Source of the DNA: an uncultured Burkholderiales bacterium
GTDB taxonomy: Bacteria > Pseudomonadota > Gammaproteobacteria > Burkholderiales > Burkholderiaceae_C
DNA length: 64,000 nucleotides
Assembly: GCA_903933115.1 (NCBI GenBank)
Contig: CAIZIT010000063.1
Span: 1 to 64,000, forward strand
Direction: 5' to 3'
Below are positions 40,136 through 48,420 of this stretch, in pieces. Every line of letters starts with the position of its first letter. Positions within the stretch are counted from its first letter, which is position 1. Below the pieces are notes generated by a model that was given only the letters and a program-made list of their open reading frames with translations, was not told where the DNA came from and ran no database searches. The translations under genes and the position numbers were made by a program.

Positions 40136-40666
40136 GTGTTGAGCTTACTGCGCCTCAAGTTTTACCCCGCCTTGTCCAAGGCTCGATTTTTGTTGTTTGC
40201 CTTTTGGTGGGGAGCATTGGGTGCAGTGGGGGTCGAGGTCGTGCCTCTTCTCTTCAAGTCCCTCGAGTCCAAAGCTCAGGCAGGTCAAATCGCAGCGCAA
40301 TTGTTCGTTTGGACGAGTCGGTTGACAGCACTTTGTGGCTTGATCGCTTTGATTTGTCTCTTGTTCAAAATGTTTTGGGCGAGGCGTCGCCCTCAGCCGT
40401 CTCAATGGGGCTTAGAGGGTGAGGAGAAAGTGCAGTCGACAAGCATTGTCCCATCACGATCACGAAGCGATTGGCTCTTGAGTCTTATGGCTTTGGGGCT
40501 CAGTTGGGGGATGCTCGAGTGGGTGATACCTGGCATCCTGTTGGGCGAGCGTCGAGCCTTTTGGCACGCCATGGGCAGCGGCGTTTACCTGCTTGAGTGG
40601 GGGGTGTCTGGCGCAGTTTTGATGCGAGAGGCCCAGAGGTGCTTTGGGGTCAAGGGTTCGAATTAA
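40136..40666 (+). CDS. DUF4149-like inner-membrane protein
   Basis: This is a small hydrophobic protein of unknown function. From GTG 40136 it has about 176 residues with four probable membrane helices (FLLFAFWWGALGAVGVEVV; TALCGLIALICLLFKMFW; LLSLMALGLSWGMLEWVI; GVYLLEWGVSGAVLM). A charged loop of about 35 residues, Arg/Ser/Glu-rich, joins the second and third. DUF4149 genes beside greA, yhbY and rlmE are usual in Burkholderiales, which supports the call more than the sequence does. The start is uncertain: the frame is open up to 40076 and no good ribosome site is visible. Confidence 0.65.
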   Translation: MLSLLRLKFYPALSKARFLLFAFWWGALGAVGVEVVPLLFKSLESKAQAGQIAAQLFVWTSRLTALCGLIALICLLFKMFWARRRPQPSQWGLEGEEKVQSTSIVPSRSRSDWLLSLMALGLSWGMLEWVIPGILLGERRAFWHAMGSGVYLLEWGVSGAVLMREAQRCFGVKGSN

Positions 40667-40683
40667 AAGATGTGAAGAGGCAA

Positions 40684-40704
40684 GAAGCGAGAAGCGAGAA
40701 GCGC
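40684..40704. repeat. 7-bp tandem repeat (GAAGCGA)x3
   Basis: Three GAAGCGA units, the last ending in C, lie in the gap between the DUF4149 gene and the end of yhbY. Confidence 0.8.
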
Positions 40705-40763
40705 AAGGCTAGGGGTGAAAGGTGATGTGCTCAAGCGAAACGGCCCGAGCACCCTCAAAACCC

Positions 40764-41237
40764 TCAACCCAAAGAAGATTTTTTAACCGATTTTTGTTTC
40801 GGTTTGGCTCTCTTGACCTGACCTCCAGGCGTCAAACGCTGGTTGCCAAGGACTCTGAGTGTTCGAACCTCGGGACGCTGGCCTCCACGGCTGGAGTATT
40901 TCAAGACTTTAAAGTCTCTTGGGCCGGGTTTACGGTCCTCATCGATCACATGTTCTTTGGGGGGCTGGTAGCGCCAGAGCACAAAGAGTTTACCAATGTG
41001 CTGAATGGGTGCTGCGTTCAATTGGTCGGCCAATGCCAGGTACATCTCTTCTCGTGCCTTGCGGTCGTCGCCGTGAACGCGAACTTTGATCAGCCCATGG
41101 GCGCTCAGGGCATGGTCCACCTCCTTGATCACAGCAGGGGTGAGTCCATCAGATCCGATCATCACAACAGGATCCAAGTGGTGGGCGAGCGCACGGCGCT
41201 CGCGTCTAAGGGCAGGGGTAAGAATAATTGCAGTCAT
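40764..41237 (-). CDS. yhbY: YhbY-family RNA-binding protein (CRM domain)
   Basis: YhbY associates with the pre-50S ribosomal subunit. The CRM domain spans the first 95 residues (RRERRALAHHLDPVVMIG; HGLIKVRVHGDDRKARE; GKLFVLWRYQPP, ending the conserved core). Unlike the 97-residue E. coli protein, this one has a basic C-terminal extension of about 60 residues (KRAKPKQKSVKKS), likely unstructured and RNA-contacting. It diverges from rlmE with only 37 bases between the two starts, so both ribosome-biogenesis genes share a promoter region. Confidence 0.9.
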   Translation of the reverse strand: MTAIILTPALRRERRALAHHLDPVVMIGSDGLTPAVIKEVDHALSAHGLIKVRVHGDDRKAREEMYLALADQLNAAPIQHIGKLFVLWRYQPPKEHVIDEDRKPGPRDFKVLKYSSRGGQRPEVRTLRVLGNQRLTPGGQVKRAKPKQKSVKKSSLG

Positions 41238-41274
41238 ATACGGTATTATCCACCGTTAAAGGGAAGTCACTTCA

Positions 41275-41964
41275 TTGAAGATCAATACTAAAAGCAAAAA
41301 AGTCAATAAAGCGTGGTTAAACGATCATGTGAACGACACATATGTCAAGTTGGCCAAGAAAGAGGGCTACCGCGCACGTGCAGCATACAAACTCAAAGAA
41401 ATCGATGAGCAACTCAAACTGATCAAGCCAGGCGACTTGGTGGTGGATTTGGGAAGCGCGCCGGGTGCTTGGAGTCAATATTTGAGGCGAAAACTTTCTC
41501 CCGAGGGTGCAGCGGTGGGCGCTCTGAATGGCACCATCTTGGCACTCGATTTGCTCCCCATGGAGCCTGTGGAAGGGGTTGAGTTTTTGCAAGGCGACTT
41601 CAGGGAGCCTGAGGTGTCCGCGGCCCTAGAGGACGCCTTAAAGGGCAGAATGGCCGATGTGGTGGTGTCGGACATGGCGCCCAATTTGTCGGGCATCGAG
41701 TCCTCCGACGCTGCAAAAATTGAGCACTTGGTTGAACTCGCTCTTGAGTTTTGCATGGGGCACATGAAACCCGAGGGTGCTTTGGTCGTCAAAGTGTTTC
41801 ATGGCAGTGGCTACAGCCAATTGGTCAAGCTCTTCAAGGACCACTTTTTGAAAGTCAAGCCCATCAAACCCAAGGCCTCAAGGGACAAGTCTTCGGAGAC
41901 GTTTTTGGTCGGTATGGGCTTAAAGGCAGGCAAGACTCGAGCTGGAGATGAGGATTTGGCGTGA
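41275..41964 (+). CDS. rlmE: RlmE (FtsJ/RrmJ), 23S rRNA U2552 2'-O-methyltransferase
   Basis: RlmE methylates U2552 in the A loop of 23S rRNA on the 50S subunit. The SAM site reads [15 protein letters not shown], the catalytic Asp is in [11 protein letters not shown], the Lys in [10 protein letters not shown], and [10 protein letters not shown] closes the K-D-K-E set. The start is TTG 41275, with GGAAG eight bases before it, giving 229 residues beginning [17 protein letters not shown]. FtsH follows 322 bases later, the classic rlmE-ftsH pairing. Confidence 0.96.
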   Translation: MKINTKSKKVNKAWLNDHVNDTYVKLAKKEGYRARAAYKLKEIDEQLKLIKPGDLVVDLGSAPGAWSQYLRRKLSPEGAAVGALNGTILALDLLPMEPVEGVEFLQGDFREPEVSAALEDALKGRMADVVVSDMAPNLSGIESSDAAKIEHLVELALEFCMGHMKPEGALVVKVFHGSGYSQLVKLFKDHFLKVKPIKPKASRDKSSETFLVGMGLKAGKTRAGDEDLA

Positions 41965-42286
41965 AGCAGTGGCCCGAGAGGCGCAAAAGACTATGACGCT
42001 CGCATGGGCATAGGCATAGGCATAGGCATAGGCATGAACATGTCCATGCTCACCTCATCGAACATCGGTCTTCGCCTGCCAATGAGGCCCATGGGGACAA
42101 GGGCTCCAAGCTCTTTAGGCCTACCAGAGCTTGCTAAAAACGCGAGTGCGTCGTGAATTAGTCTCAGTCCACCTCCAAAAAGGGGGTATATTGTTGGAAA
42201 ATAGACCTCCCACCCCTTGAAATGCCTAAAATGGGGTGCATATGTTTGTAATTCGTTTGTGTTTTTAATTCCGATTGGAGCCTTCA
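41965..42286. other. Non-coding gap between rlmE and ftsH
   Basis: These 322 bases contain the GGCATA hexamer array at 42007-42035 followed by related cat/atg words. I see no gene and no clear terminator. The last 80 bases are A/T-rich and probably contain the ftsH promoter, but I cannot place it firmly. Confidence 0.55.
42007..42035. repeat. Hexamer tandem repeat (GGCATA)x4 plus partial
   Basis: Four perfect GGCATA units and a fifth partial GGCAT lie 43 bases after the rlmE stop. Confidence 0.92.
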
Positions 42287-44203
42287 TTGAACAATCAATG
42301 GTTCTCAAAAGTTGCCGTATGGCTCGTCATCGCTTTGGTGTTGTTCACGGTTTTCAAGCAGTTCGATAAAAACGCTGCTGGTAGCGCCAGTTACATGGGT
42401 TACTCCGATTTCTTAGAAGAGGTCAAAAGCAAGCGCATCAAAACCGCCACCATCCAAGAAGGTCAAGGCGGCACAGAGATCATTGCTGTCACGAACGACG
42501 AAAGAAAAGTTCGCACCAATGCCACTTATTTAGACCGTGGTCTCGTGGGCGACTTGATTGCCAATGGTGTGAAGTTTGATGTCAAACCCCGAGAGGAAGG
42601 CTCTCTCATCATGACCTTGTTGGTCAGTTGGGGGCCGATGCTGCTGTTGATTGGCGTGTGGGTGTACTTCATGCGTCAAATGCAAGGGGGAGGCAAAGGT
42701 GGCGCTTTCAGTTTTGGCAAAAGCAAAGCCCGTATGCTTGATGAAAACAACAACTCGGTGACCTTTGCCGATGTCGCCGGTTGCGACGAGGCCAAAGAAG
42801 AGGTCAAGGAGGTTGTGGATTTTTTGAAAGATCCCCAAAAGTTTCAAAAACTCGGCGGACGCATTCCCAGAGGTTTGTTGCTCGTGGGTCCTCCAGGTAC
42901 CGGAAAGACCTTGCTTGCCAAGGGCATCGCGGGTGAGGCCAAGGTGCCGTTTTTCAGCATCTTCGGTTCTGACTTCGTCGAGATGTTTGTGGGCGTGGGT
43001 GCTGCCCGTGTTCGAGACATGTTTGAAAACGCCAAAAAGAACGCGCCTTGCATCATCTTCATCGACGAGATCGATGCAGTGGGTCGCCAGCGCGGAGCGG
43101 GCCTGGGCGGGGGCAATGACGAGCGCGAGCAGACCTTGAATCAAATGCTGGTGGAGATGGATGGTTTTGAGACCAATTTGGGCGTGATTGTGGTGGCTGC
43201 CACCAACCGACCCGACATCTTGGATGCGGCGCTTTTAAGACCCGGTCGCTTTGACCGCCAAGTTTATGTGACGCTGCCCGATATCAGAGGGCGTGAGCAA
43301 ATTTTGAACGTGCACATGCGAAAAGTGCCCATCGGTCAAGATGTCCAGCCCGGCGTGATCGCCAGAGGCACGCCCGGCATGAGCGGTGCAGATTTGGCCA
43401 ATCTTTGCAACGAAGCCGCTTTGATGGCAGCTCGCCGAAATGCGCGAGTCGTTGAGATGGTGGACTTTGAGAAGGCCAAGGACAAAATTTTGATGGGTCC
43501 TGAGAGAAAGAGCATGGTCATGCCCGAGGAGGAGAGGACCAACACGGCCTACCACGAGTCGGGTCATGCTTTGATTGGAAAACTGCTTCCCAAATGCGAC
43601 CCAGTGCACAAGGTCACCATCATCCCTAGAGGGCGAGCCTTGGGGGTCACGATGAGTTTGCCCGAGAAGGATCGCTACAGTTATGACCGTGAGTACATGC
43701 TCAACCAAATCAGCATGCTCTTTGGGGGTCGAATTGCGGAGGAGGTGTTCATGAATCAAATGACCACCGGCGCGAGCAACGACTTTGAGCGAGCCACGCA
43801 AATTGCCCGTGACATGGTCATGCGCTACGGCATGACCGAGGCTTTGGGCCCCATGGTCTATGCGGAAAATGAGGGTGAGGTGTTCTTGGGCCGATCGGTC
43901 ACCAAAACAACCAACATGAGCGAATCCACCATGCAAAAGGTGGATCAAGAGGTGAGAAAAATCATCGACAACCAATACGCCTTGGCTCGCCGATTGATTG
44001 AAGAGCATTCGGATCACATGCACGCCATGGCCAAAGCCCTCTTGGAATGGGAGACGATTGACACCGAACAACTCGATGACATCATGGCGGGTCGCCCTCC
44101 ACGTCCTCCCAAGGACTGGACCCCTAGGGTCCCCCCTTCCGGCGACGGCAGCGGTGGCGGAACCCCCACGGTTCACCCAACGCCTGCAACCCATCCCGTT
44201 TGA
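42287..44203 (+). CDS. ftsH: FtsH, membrane AAA+ zinc protease
   Basis: FtsH degrades misassembled membrane proteins and regulators, including LpxC and sigma-32 in E. coli. An N-terminal helix ([15 protein letters not shown]) and a second near 110-125 ([18 protein letters not shown]) flank a periplasmic domain. AAA+ motifs are GPPGTGKT (201-208), IIFIDEID (about 255) and the SRH. The zinc motif HESGH begins at His423. TTG 42287 is chosen because GGAG stands six bases before it and homologues begin MNN..FSK. The 638-residue protein ends in a Pro/Gly/Thr-rich tail. Confidence 0.97.
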   Translation: MNNQWFSKVAVWLVIALVLFTVFKQFDKNAAGSASYMGYSDFLEEVKSKRIKTATIQEGQGGTEIIAVTNDERKVRTNATYLDRGLVGDLIANGVKFDVKPREEGSLIMTLLVSWGPMLLLIGVWVYFMRQMQGGGKGGAFSFGKSKARMLDENNNSVTFADVAGCDEAKEEVKEVVDFLKDPQKFQKLGGRIPRGLLLVGPPGTGKTLLAKGIAGEAKVPFFSIFGSDFVEMFVGVGAARVRDMFENAKKNAPCIIFIDEIDAVGRQRGAGLGGGNDEREQTLNQMLVEMDGFETNLGVIVVAATNRPDILDAALLRPGRFDRQVYVTLPDIRGREQILNVHMRKVPIGQDVQPGVIARGTPGMSGADLANLCNEAALMAARRNARVVEMVDFEKAKDKILMGPERKSMVMPEEERTNTAYHESGHALIGKLLPKCDPVHKVTIIPRGRALGVTMSLPEKDRYSYDREYMLNQISMLFGGRIAEEVFMNQMTTGASNDFERATQIARDMVMRYGMTEALGPMVYAENEGEVFLGRSVTKTTNMSESTMQKVDQEVRKIIDNQYALARRLIEEHSDHMHAMAKALLEWETIDTEQLDDIMAGRPPRPPKDWTPRVPPSGDGSGGGTPTVHPTPATHPV

Positions 44204-44231
44204 GAAAACCCTTGCGGTTTTTACCGAACAC

Positions 44232-44270
44232 CAAGCCCCCAACTCTTAGGATTTAGGGGCTTGTTTTTTT
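44232..44270 (+). terminator. Terminator after ftsH
   Basis: CAAGCCCC (44232-44239) pairs with GGGGCTTG (44256-44263), followed by seven T. It ends only 15 bases before the folP start, so folP may have reduced read-through expression or its own signal. Confidence 0.85.
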
Positions 44271-44285
44271 AGCGACACCCAACCT

Positions 44286-45227
44286 TTGAATGCTTTGTCC
44301 TCAGCCCCCAACCCCACTGTGAGCCCTGAGTCTGCCCCCATCTGGAAGACCTCACGCTTTGAGATCGATCTCTCCAGACCTCAGGTCATGGCGATCGTCA
44401 ATGTAACCCCCGATTCCTTTGCGACACACACCCTCCATGAGGTCTTGACCTCAGTGGCCTCTACTGGAGGTTCAGAGGGTGTTTGGGTCAAGAGGAGCAT
44501 CGAGCACGCAGCCTCTCAACTCCAAGCCGGCGCTCACCTCTTAGACATTGGCGCCGAGTCCACAAGACCAGGCGCCGCGCCCGTGCCCTTGGAGGAGGAG
44601 TGGGCAAGGTTGAGGCCTGTTTTGGAGGAGTTGGTGACTTGGGGGGTACCGATTTCAGTGGACACCTATAAGCCCGAAATCATGCAGCGCTCCCTCGATC
44701 TGGGGGTGGACATCATCAATGACATTTGGGCACTTCGTCAAAGCAACGCCATGGAGGTGGTGAGCGCCTATGGTTGCGGTGTGTGTTTGATGCACATGCA
44801 CGCTGACCCTCAAACCATGCAAGTCTCCCCCATGGTTGGACAAGCTTTGCCCCAAGTGTGTGAGTTTTTGAGCGAACGCGTGAGCGCGGCCATCGCTCAT
44901 GGGATTGATGCGAGTCGCTTGGTCTTGGATCCCGGTATTGGATTTGGCAAAACAGTGGACCAAAATTTTGAGCTCCATAAGTCCCAAGGTACTTTGAATT
45001 TGAAATTCCAGCCCTTGCCCTTTTTGGTCGGTTGGTCCCGAAAGTCCTCCTTGGGGGCCGTCACCGGTCTCGGTGTAGAGGAGCGGGTGGGTGCAAGCGT
45101 GGTGGCGGCCGTCTTGGCCATGGAGCGCGGCGCAAAGGTGGTCCGCGTGCACGATGTGGCCCCTACAATGGAAGGTCTAAAAGTTTGGCTTCATGCCAGT
45201 GGCTGGGCTCATCAAGTTCAGTCTTGA
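44286..45227 (+). CDS. folP: Dihydropteroate synthase
   Basis: FolP condenses p-aminobenzoate with dihydropterin pyrophosphate in folate synthesis; it is the sulfonamide target. Motifs: MAIVNVTPDSF (pterin loop 1), GAHLLDIGAESTRPGA, INDIWA, DPGIGFGKT and VGWSRKSSLG. Loop 1 after TPDSF is atypical: the usual SDGG is replaced by a longer ATHTLHEVLTSVASTGGSEG stretch. The start is assigned to TTG 44286, but no ribosome site is visible and GTG 44319 is possible. FolP-glmM following ftsH is the common order. Confidence 0.92.
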   Translation: MNALSSAPNPTVSPESAPIWKTSRFEIDLSRPQVMAIVNVTPDSFATHTLHEVLTSVASTGGSEGVWVKRSIEHAASQLQAGAHLLDIGAESTRPGAAPVPLEEEWARLRPVLEELVTWGVPISVDTYKPEIMQRSLDLGVDIINDIWALRQSNAMEVVSAYGCGVCLMHMHADPQTMQVSPMVGQALPQVCEFLSERVSAAIAHGIDASRLVLDPGIGFGKTVDQNFELHKSQGTLNLKFQPLPFLVGWSRKSSLGAVTGLGVEERVGASVVAAVLAMERGAKVVRVHDVAPTMEGLKVWLHASGWAHQVQS

Positions 45228-45299
45228 GGGGCACAGACAGCATCGTTTTGCAGCTCTCTAATAAAAACCGAATTCTTCTAACCTTTTAAAGCATCGAGC

Positions 45300-46643
45300 A
45301 TGAGCAGAAAATACTTTGGAACCGATGGCATTCGTGGTCACGTGGGACGTGCGCCCATCACGCCAGACTTTATTTTGAAGTTGGCGCACTGTGTGGGTCG
45401 GGTCTTGAAAAAAACAGAAGACAAGCCTGTGGTGCTGATTGGCAAAGACACCCGCATATCGGGCTACATGCTCGAATCTGCATTGGAGTCGGGCTTTAAC
45501 TCGGCAGGTGTGGATGTGATCCTCTTGGGGCCTTTGCCCACACCAGGCGTGGCCTATCTCACCAGAGCTCAGCGAGCAAGTCTTGGGGTGGTCATCAGCG
45601 CCAGCCACAATCCCTTTCATGACAATGGGATCAAGTTTTTTTCCTCCAAAGGCAGCAAATTGAGCGACCAGTGGGAGCGCGAGGTGGAGCTCTTGATGGA
45701 GCAAGACCCCGTTTGGGTTGAGTCCTCCGATTTGGGTAAAACCAAACGTTTGAATGACGCTGCGGGTCGTTACATCGAGTTTTGCAAATCCACTTTTGAT
45801 GGCGATTTAACGCTCAAAGGTCTGCGCTTGGTGGTGGATGCGGCCAATGGCGCGGCCTATCAAATCGCACCGGCCGTGTTCCATGAGTTGGGGGCTGAGG
45901 TGCACACCATGGGTTGCACGCCCAATGGCATGAACATCAATGACCAAGTGGGCGCGACTCACCCTGAGGCCCTCATTGCCATGGTCAAAGAAAAGGGGGC
46001 TGACTTTGGGGTGGCCTTGGATGGGGATGCGGATCGATTGCAGTTTGTGGATCGACAGGGCAGGCTGTTCAATGGAGACGAGTTGCTCTACTTGATGGCC
46101 CATGAACGTGTGAGCAAAGGAGAGGCGCTAGGCGGCGTGGTGGGCACCTTGATGACCAACAAGGGCGTTGAAAATGCCCTTCTTCAATTGGGCCTTCAAT
46201 TCGTTCGTGCAAAAGTGGGTGATCGCTATGTGCTTGAAGAGCTCGAGCGCCATCAATGGGTCTTGGGGGGTGAGGGTTCAGGCCATTTGTTGGCCCTTGA
46301 CAAGCACTCGACAGGGGATGGTCTGATCAGTGCACTTCAGGTGCTCCAAACGTGCTTGCGTGCCAAAAAGGATCCCGGTGAGTTGTTGAAAGAGGTCGTG
46401 CTCTTTCCACAAGTCCTGTTGAATGTGCCTTTGATCTCGCCAACGAAATCGTCAAGCCCTGCACCTTGGCAAGCCAGTGAAGAGCTCCTCACCTTGGTCA
46501 AGCACCATGAGGATGCTTTGGGACAAGAGGGGCGCATTTTGATTCGAAAAAGCGGCACTGAGCCCTTGGTGCGTGTGATGGTGGAGGCCACGCGTCTAGA
46601 CAGAGCACAAGAGGTGGCTCAAGCTTTGGCAGCCCTCATTTAA
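45300..46643 (+). CDS. glmM: Phosphoglucosamine mutase GlmM
   Basis: GlmM converts glucosamine-6-phosphate to glucosamine-1-phosphate for UDP-GlcNAc, peptidoglycan and lipid A. It opens [14 protein letters not shown]. The phosphoserine is in [17 protein letters not shown] (about residue 102), the metal loop is DGDADR (about 241), and the C-terminal phosphate loop is [12 protein letters not shown]. Its length of 447 is normal. Its stop codon lies inside the loop of its own terminator. Confidence 0.97.
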   Translation: MSRKYFGTDGIRGHVGRAPITPDFILKLAHCVGRVLKKTEDKPVVLIGKDTRISGYMLESALESGFNSAGVDVILLGPLPTPGVAYLTRAQRASLGVVISASHNPFHDNGIKFFSSKGSKLSDQWEREVELLMEQDPVWVESSDLGKTKRLNDAAGRYIEFCKSTFDGDLTLKGLRLVVDAANGAAYQIAPAVFHELGAEVHTMGCTPNGMNINDQVGATHPEALIAMVKEKGADFGVALDGDADRLQFVDRQGRLFNGDELLYLMAHERVSKGEALGGVVGTLMTNKGVENALLQLGLQFVRAKVGDRYVLEELERHQWVLGGEGSGHLLALDKHSTGDGLISALQVLQTCLRAKKDPGELLKEVVLFPQVLLNVPLISPTKSSSPAPWQASEELLTLVKHHEDALGQEGRILIRKSGTEPLVRVMVEATRLDRAQEVAQALAALI

Positions 46644-46655
46644 AGGGCTCTTTTT
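46631..46655 (+). terminator. glmM terminator overlapping the stop codon
   Basis: AGCCC (46631-46635) and GGGCT (46645-46649) enclose the TAA stop, followed by CTTTTT. It separates glmM from the lipid-remodelling operon. Confidence 0.6.
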
Positions 46656-46680
46656 CATGAGCTGGTCATGAAAAAGTCAT
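46650..46680. repeat. Perfect 11-bp inverted repeat with a twin GTCAT
   Basis: CTTTTTCATGA (46650-46660) and TCATGAAAAAG (46666-46676) form a perfect inverted repeat with a five-base centre. Its right side also holds GTCAT at 46665 and again at 46676, exactly 11 bases apart, which is the PhoB half-site spacing. It may be a second Pho site or only a hairpin. Confidence 0.55.
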
Positions 46681-46715
46681 CCAAGCAACTCCCCTCGACA
46701 CGAAAACGTCTTGGA

Positions 46716-46755
46716 ATGTCAAAAATGTTTCACATGGAAGACATGATCGTGTCAT
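46716..46755 (+). promoter_or_regulatory. Pho box, four half-sites at 11-bp spacing, upstream of the olsB-plcP-agt genes
   Basis: Compared with the PhoB half-site CTGTCA(C/T), this region has ATGTCAA at 46716 (5 of 7), GTTTCAC at 46727 (5 of 7), AAGACAT at 46738 (4 of 7) and GTGTCAT at 46749 (6 of 7). The starts are exactly 11 bases apart. It ends 43 bases before the olsB-like ATG. Individual matches are imperfect, but the unbroken phase across four units argues against chance. A clear -10 could not be placed. Confidence 0.68.
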
Positions 46756-46798
46756 AGAAGTTGATCACACTTCATGAAAACATAAATCAGGAGTTTTC

Positions 46799-47641
46799 AT
46801 GAAGGAATTGCCAACACCTACGATCGATTTGTCACCCATTGCCTTACCTCGGGGGTTACTTCATCCAAGCCAAAATGAATCCCATTCTGGTACTGAAGCC
46901 AAAACTCCTGAGCGTGGCAGCATTTCTGTTTCGTGGGCGCAGCACCAAGATGAGGTGAGAGCAGCACAGCGACTTCGCTACGACATCTTTGCTGGAGAGA
47001 TGGGCGCCAGAATCAACAGCTCCATCCCCAAGCACGACATCGATTTGTTTGATGACTATTGCGAGCACTTGATCGTGAGAGATCAATTTACGCAAGAGGT
47101 GGTTGGAACTTACCGAGTCTTGACTCCCGCTCAAGCCAAGCGCTTGGGTGGCAACTACACCGATACAGAGTTCGATTTGACACGCCTGAGGGGCTTGAGA
47201 GAGCGCATGGTGGAGTTGGGTAGAAGTTGTGTGCACCAGGATTACAGGCAAGGTGCGGTCATCATGGCCCTTTGGGGGGCTTTGGCCGAATTCATGGTCA
47301 GAAACAATTTGGACACCATGATCGGATGCGCCAGCATTCCCATGATGCACAACGGTGTGGTGAGTGGTGAGGCCGCAGCGAGCATTTGGTCCCAGTTGAA
47401 GCAAACCCATCTCGCACCCATTGAGCTCCAAGTTTGGCCTCGTTTGGCCTTGCCCGTAGAGCAGTTTGACTCACAAGTGAAGGTCGAACCTCCAGCGCTC
47501 ATCAAGGGCTACTTGAGACTGGGTGCGAAGATTTTGGGCGCTCCCGCTTGGGACCCCGATTTCAATACGGCTGACTTGCCCATGTTGATGCGCATTGCAG
47601 ATTTGCCGAGCCGTTACAGAAAGCATTTCTTGGGTGCTTGA
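46799..47641 (+). CDS. OlsB-like N-acyltransferase (GNAT/hemolysin-type family)
   Basis: Members of this family (COG3176 type) include OlsB, which attaches a 3-hydroxyacyl chain from ACP to ornithine to form lyso-ornithine lipid. The GNAT fold starts with VRAAQRLRYDIFAGEMGA and continues with DDYCEHLIVRD, VVGTYRVL, ERMVELGRSCVH and IGCASIPM, all family landmarks. At 280 residues it is close to OlsB size. CAGGAG stands five bases before the ATG. No OlsA (second acyltransferase) adjoins, so it could make a lyso-lipid finished elsewhere or a different N-acyl amino acid. It is the first gene after the Pho box and its stop overlaps the next gene by one base. The function is inferred from family and context. 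Confidence 0.75.
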   Translation: MKELPTPTIDLSPIALPRGLLHPSQNESHSGTEAKTPERGSISVSWAQHQDEVRAAQRLRYDIFAGEMGARINSSIPKHDIDLFDDYCEHLIVRDQFTQEVVGTYRVLTPAQAKRLGGNYTDTEFDLTRLRGLRERMVELGRSCVHQDYRQGAVIMALWGALAEFMVRNNLDTMIGCASIPMMHNGVVSGEAAASIWSQLKQTHLAPIELQVWPRLALPVEQFDSQVKVEPPALIKGYLRLGAKILGAPAWDPDFNTADLPMLMRIADLPSRYRKHFLGA

Positions 47642-48408
47642 TGCATTATCGTTCGATCTTCATTTCTGATTTGCACCTGGGTACACCAGGTTGTCAGGCG
47701 GAGGCGCTGCTCAGTTTTTTAAAGCACAACAGCAGCGATTATCTTTATCTGGTGGGTGACATCGTTGACGGGTGGCAACTCAAGCGCCGTTGGCACTGGC
47801 CGCAAGCCCACAACGATGTGATTCAAAAACTCCTTCGTCGAGCACGAAAAGGCACCCGAGTGGTCTATGTGCCGGGTAACCACGATGAGTTTGCACGTCA
47901 ATTTGTCAATCACCAGTTTGGTGGGGTGGAGTTGCTCGAAGAGGCCGAGCACACCTTGGCCGATGGAAGACGTTTGTGGCTCACCCACGGAGACTACTTC
48001 GATGCGGTGGTTCAATACGCCAAATGGTTGGCCCATGTGGGTGACAATCTCTATGAGCTCACGTTGAAGCTCAATCGCTATGTGGCCAAATTCAGAGCTT
48101 ACCTGGGCTTGCCGTATTGGTCCTTATCGGCTTATTTGAAGCACAAAGTCAAATCCGCTTTGAACTATGTGAGCGCTTTTGAAGACGCCTTGGCGCAAGA
48201 GGCCAAAAGAAGGGGCTTTCAAGGGGTGGTGTGTGGCCATATCCACCGTGCACAAATTCGAGAGATTGACGGCATTTTGTACTGCAACGATGGTGACTGG
48301 GTGGAGAGTCGCTCAGCCATGGTGGAGCATTTAGACGGCTCACTTGATCTCTTGTTTTGGGATCCTTTGACCATGGAGGACCCCGCCCATGAACTCCCAG
48401 ATGCTTAA
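47641..48408 (+). CDS. plcP: PlcP-type metallophosphoesterase (phospholipase C-like)
   Basis: PlcP of rhizobia degrades phosphatidylcholine and related phospholipids to diacylglycerol under phosphate starvation. The dimetal phosphoesterase motifs are SDLHLG, GDIVDGW, PGNHDEF, THGDYFD and CGHIHRA. The segment GDIVDGWQLKRRWHWPQAHN followed by DVIQKLLRRARKG matches PlcP proteins as I remember them and differs from LpxH (GDLFEAWIGDD). Automatic annotation often calls this family UDP-2,3-diacylglucosamine diphosphatase. ATG 47641 overlaps the preceding stop by one base, and a glycosyltransferase follows after 12 bases, the plcP-agt pairing known from phosphate-starved bacteria. LpxH activity cannot be ruled out. 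Confidence 0.78.
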   Translation: MHYRSIFISDLHLGTPGCQAEALLSFLKHNSSDYLYLVGDIVDGWQLKRRWHWPQAHNDVIQKLLRRARKGTRVVYVPGNHDEFARQFVNHQFGGVELLEEAEHTLADGRRLWLTHGDYFDAVVQYAKWLAHVGDNLYELTLKLNRYVAKFRAYLGLPYWSLSAYLKHKVKSALNYVSAFEDALAQEAKRRGFQGVVCGHIHRAQIREIDGILYCNDGDWVESRSAMVEHLDGSLDLLFWDPLTMEDPAHELPDA

Positions 48409-48420
48409 AGGCGCCAACCC

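Noticed and set aside
43235-44242. Minus-strand open frame opposite ftsH
   Set aside because: Antisense to the conserved AAA/protease region, without protein-like motifs or a ribosome site.
47641-48408. Calling the metallophosphoesterase LpxH
   Set aside because: Family landmarks (GDIVDGWQLKRRW) and the neighbouring glycosyltransferase fit PlcP better; LpxH remains a named alternative.
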